A stretch of DNA of 23,484 bases from an uncultured Methanosarcinales archaeon. GTDB taxonomy: Archaea > Halobacteriota > Methanosarcinia > Methanotrichales > Methanotrichaceae. Position 1 is the stretch's first letter. Each line of letters begins with the position of its first letter. A program made the translations under genes and the position numbers. The DNA lies in contig CALMJN010000284.1 of NCBI GenBank assembly GCA_937864385.1, positions 1 to 23,484 on the forward strand. The letters are read 5' to 3'. The notes below the pieces were generated by a model, which ran no database searches, was not told the origin of the DNA, and worked only from the letters and a program-made list of their open reading frames with translations. Below, piece after piece: positions 22,721 through 23,484 of the stretch.

Positions 22721-23484
22721 TTCTTTTCAGAGCAGCGTCAGCGTTTCCAGGATGGAATATGCTAAAAGCATCAGAGAGCTCTGCATTGATAGAGAGCAGC
22801 GCAGCCAGACGGCTCGATTTTCTGGGCGGAGAGAGCATAGGGATTATCGGCTGCGGTCACCTGGGAAGGGCCATAGCATTGCAGCTTGTCTCTGGCGGAT
22901 TTCCTGTTGATCGGCTCAGGGTTTCCCGGGGCAAAAGCGATGGATCTCTGGAGAAGATCCTTGACGCCGGGCTAGGGCCTTGCCTGGCGGGAAATGAGGG
23001 GATCTGCCGGGAATGCAGCATCATATTCATCTGCATCCGCCCCCAGTCCCTGCCGGAACTGGAGGATCTGGCTTTTCCCAAGGATGCCCTGATCGTCTCC
23101 TGCCTGGCTGGTGTATCCCTGTCGTCCATAAAAGGCCTCCTGGGAGTTGATGCAGTGAGGATGATGCCCAGCGGCCCGGACAGCATTATCGAGGGGAAGG
23201 GAATTGCTGCCATATATCCTCATAATCAGGTTCTCTCCAGGATTCTGCAAGGGCTCAGCCTGCGGGTCTTTGAGCTTTCAGCGGAGGAGCAGATGCACGT
23301 TTTTACGGCAGGGATATGCCTTCCCGCCGCCCTGCTGGCATCTGGCGAGGGTGAGGGCGGGATAGAGCGTGCATGTAGGAGCCTATCCCGGGATTATCCG
23401 GACTTTCCGGAGATCTGCAGCTGGGCCAGGGATGTGCTGCCGCATTTCGAGAAGGAAGAGGATAAAAAGGATTACATAAGGAAG
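22717..23484 (+). CDS. Pyrroline-5-carboxylate reductase-like protein (3' end beyond the window)
   Basis: The frame runs from ATG 22717 to the right edge, 256 codons with no stop. After about 40 variable residues comes a Rossmann dinucleotide-binding start, SIGIIGCGHLGRAIALQLVSGG, then IIFICIRPQSLPEL, ALIVSCLAGVSLSSIKGLLG and VRMMPSGPDSIIEGKGIAAI, which align in order with ProC proteins (the last block is usually RxMPNTP...G.G). ProC reduces pyrroline-5-carboxylate to proline with NAD(P)H. Here PNTP is PSGP, and the C-terminal dimer domain looks divergent, so the substrate may differ; F420-dependent-type NADP-binding proteins share the same fold. The start overlaps the upstream stop in ATGA, with AGGA just upstream. 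Confidence 0.8.
   Translation, partial: MILFRAASAFPGWNMLKASESSALIESSAARRLDFLGGESIGIIGCGHLGRAIALQLVSGGFPVDRLRVSRGKSDGSLEKILDAGLGPCLAGNEGICRECSIIFICIRPQSLPELEDLAFPKDALIVSCLAGVSLSSIKGLLGVDAVRMMPSGPDSIIEGKGIAAIYPHNQVLSRILQGLSLRVFELSAEEQMHVFTAGICLPAALLASGEGEGGIERACRSLSRDYPDFPEICSWARDVLPHFEKEEDKKDYIRK

Overview
The window reads as a chromosomal segment of a methanogenic archaeon, most likely from the Methanothrix (Methanosaeta) group. The evidence is archaeal TATA boxes about 25-30 bp before start codons, an archaeal RNase P subunit (Rpp21/Rpr2 type), archaeal-type SecD/SecF, a fused hexulose-6-phosphate synthase/RraA protein, an archaeal phosphoglycerate kinase, and large exported NosD-like and beta-propeller proteins. 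Genus placement is inferred from gene content and style, not from a marker search. I found no rRNA, tRNA, CRISPR array, insertion sequence or phage gene, and the segment looks like ordinary chromosome.

Layout. 1-2161: an exported NosD-like beta-helix protein (minus, cut by the left edge) divergent from a MarC-family membrane protein. 2162-2465: a repeat-rich control region before pgk. 2466-4721: pgk (plus) convergent with a DHH-family phosphoesterase (minus). 4870-8547: a giant exported TolB-like beta-propeller protein with about 28 blade repeats. 8696-10550: pdxS, pdxT and a small coiled-coil protein, apparently one operon for pyridoxal 5'-phosphate. 10707-12023: an MFS transporter behind a leader with 15-bp repeats. 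12409-14014: a ModA-like binding protein followed by a DUF364-type putative metal-chelating protein. 14207-16773: secF-secD (minus) with a translational-coupling overlap. 16945-18225: HPS-RraA fusion (minus). 18282-19696: dapF and a small exported protein. 19726-20406: an exported, C-terminally membrane-anchored protein (minus). 20514-21320: an LHPP/NagD-like HAD phosphatase, followed by a 13-bp degenerate repeat array. 21544-21990: a DUF1232 (YkvA-like) protein. 22034-22360: RNase P component 4 (minus). 22448-23484: a small unknown protein overlapping a ProC-like reductase that is cut by the right edge.

Most genes are housekeeping: central carbon (pgk, HPS), cofactor (PLP) and amino-acid synthesis (dapF, proC-like), protein export (SecDF), RNA processing (RNase P, DHH). 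The accessory flavour comes from exported proteins (NosD-like, 28-blade propeller, two small secreted or anchored proteins) and from the ModA/DUF364 pair, which suggests capture of a metal or oxyanion.

The most notable signals are small ones. HPS-RraA seems to start at an ATT codon behind a perfect Shine-Dalgarno sequence. The divergent dapF may start at CTG. Several minus-strand genes look leaderless. Three separate short tandem repeats occupy non-coding control or 3' regions. I did not find a convincing entirely new multi-gene system.
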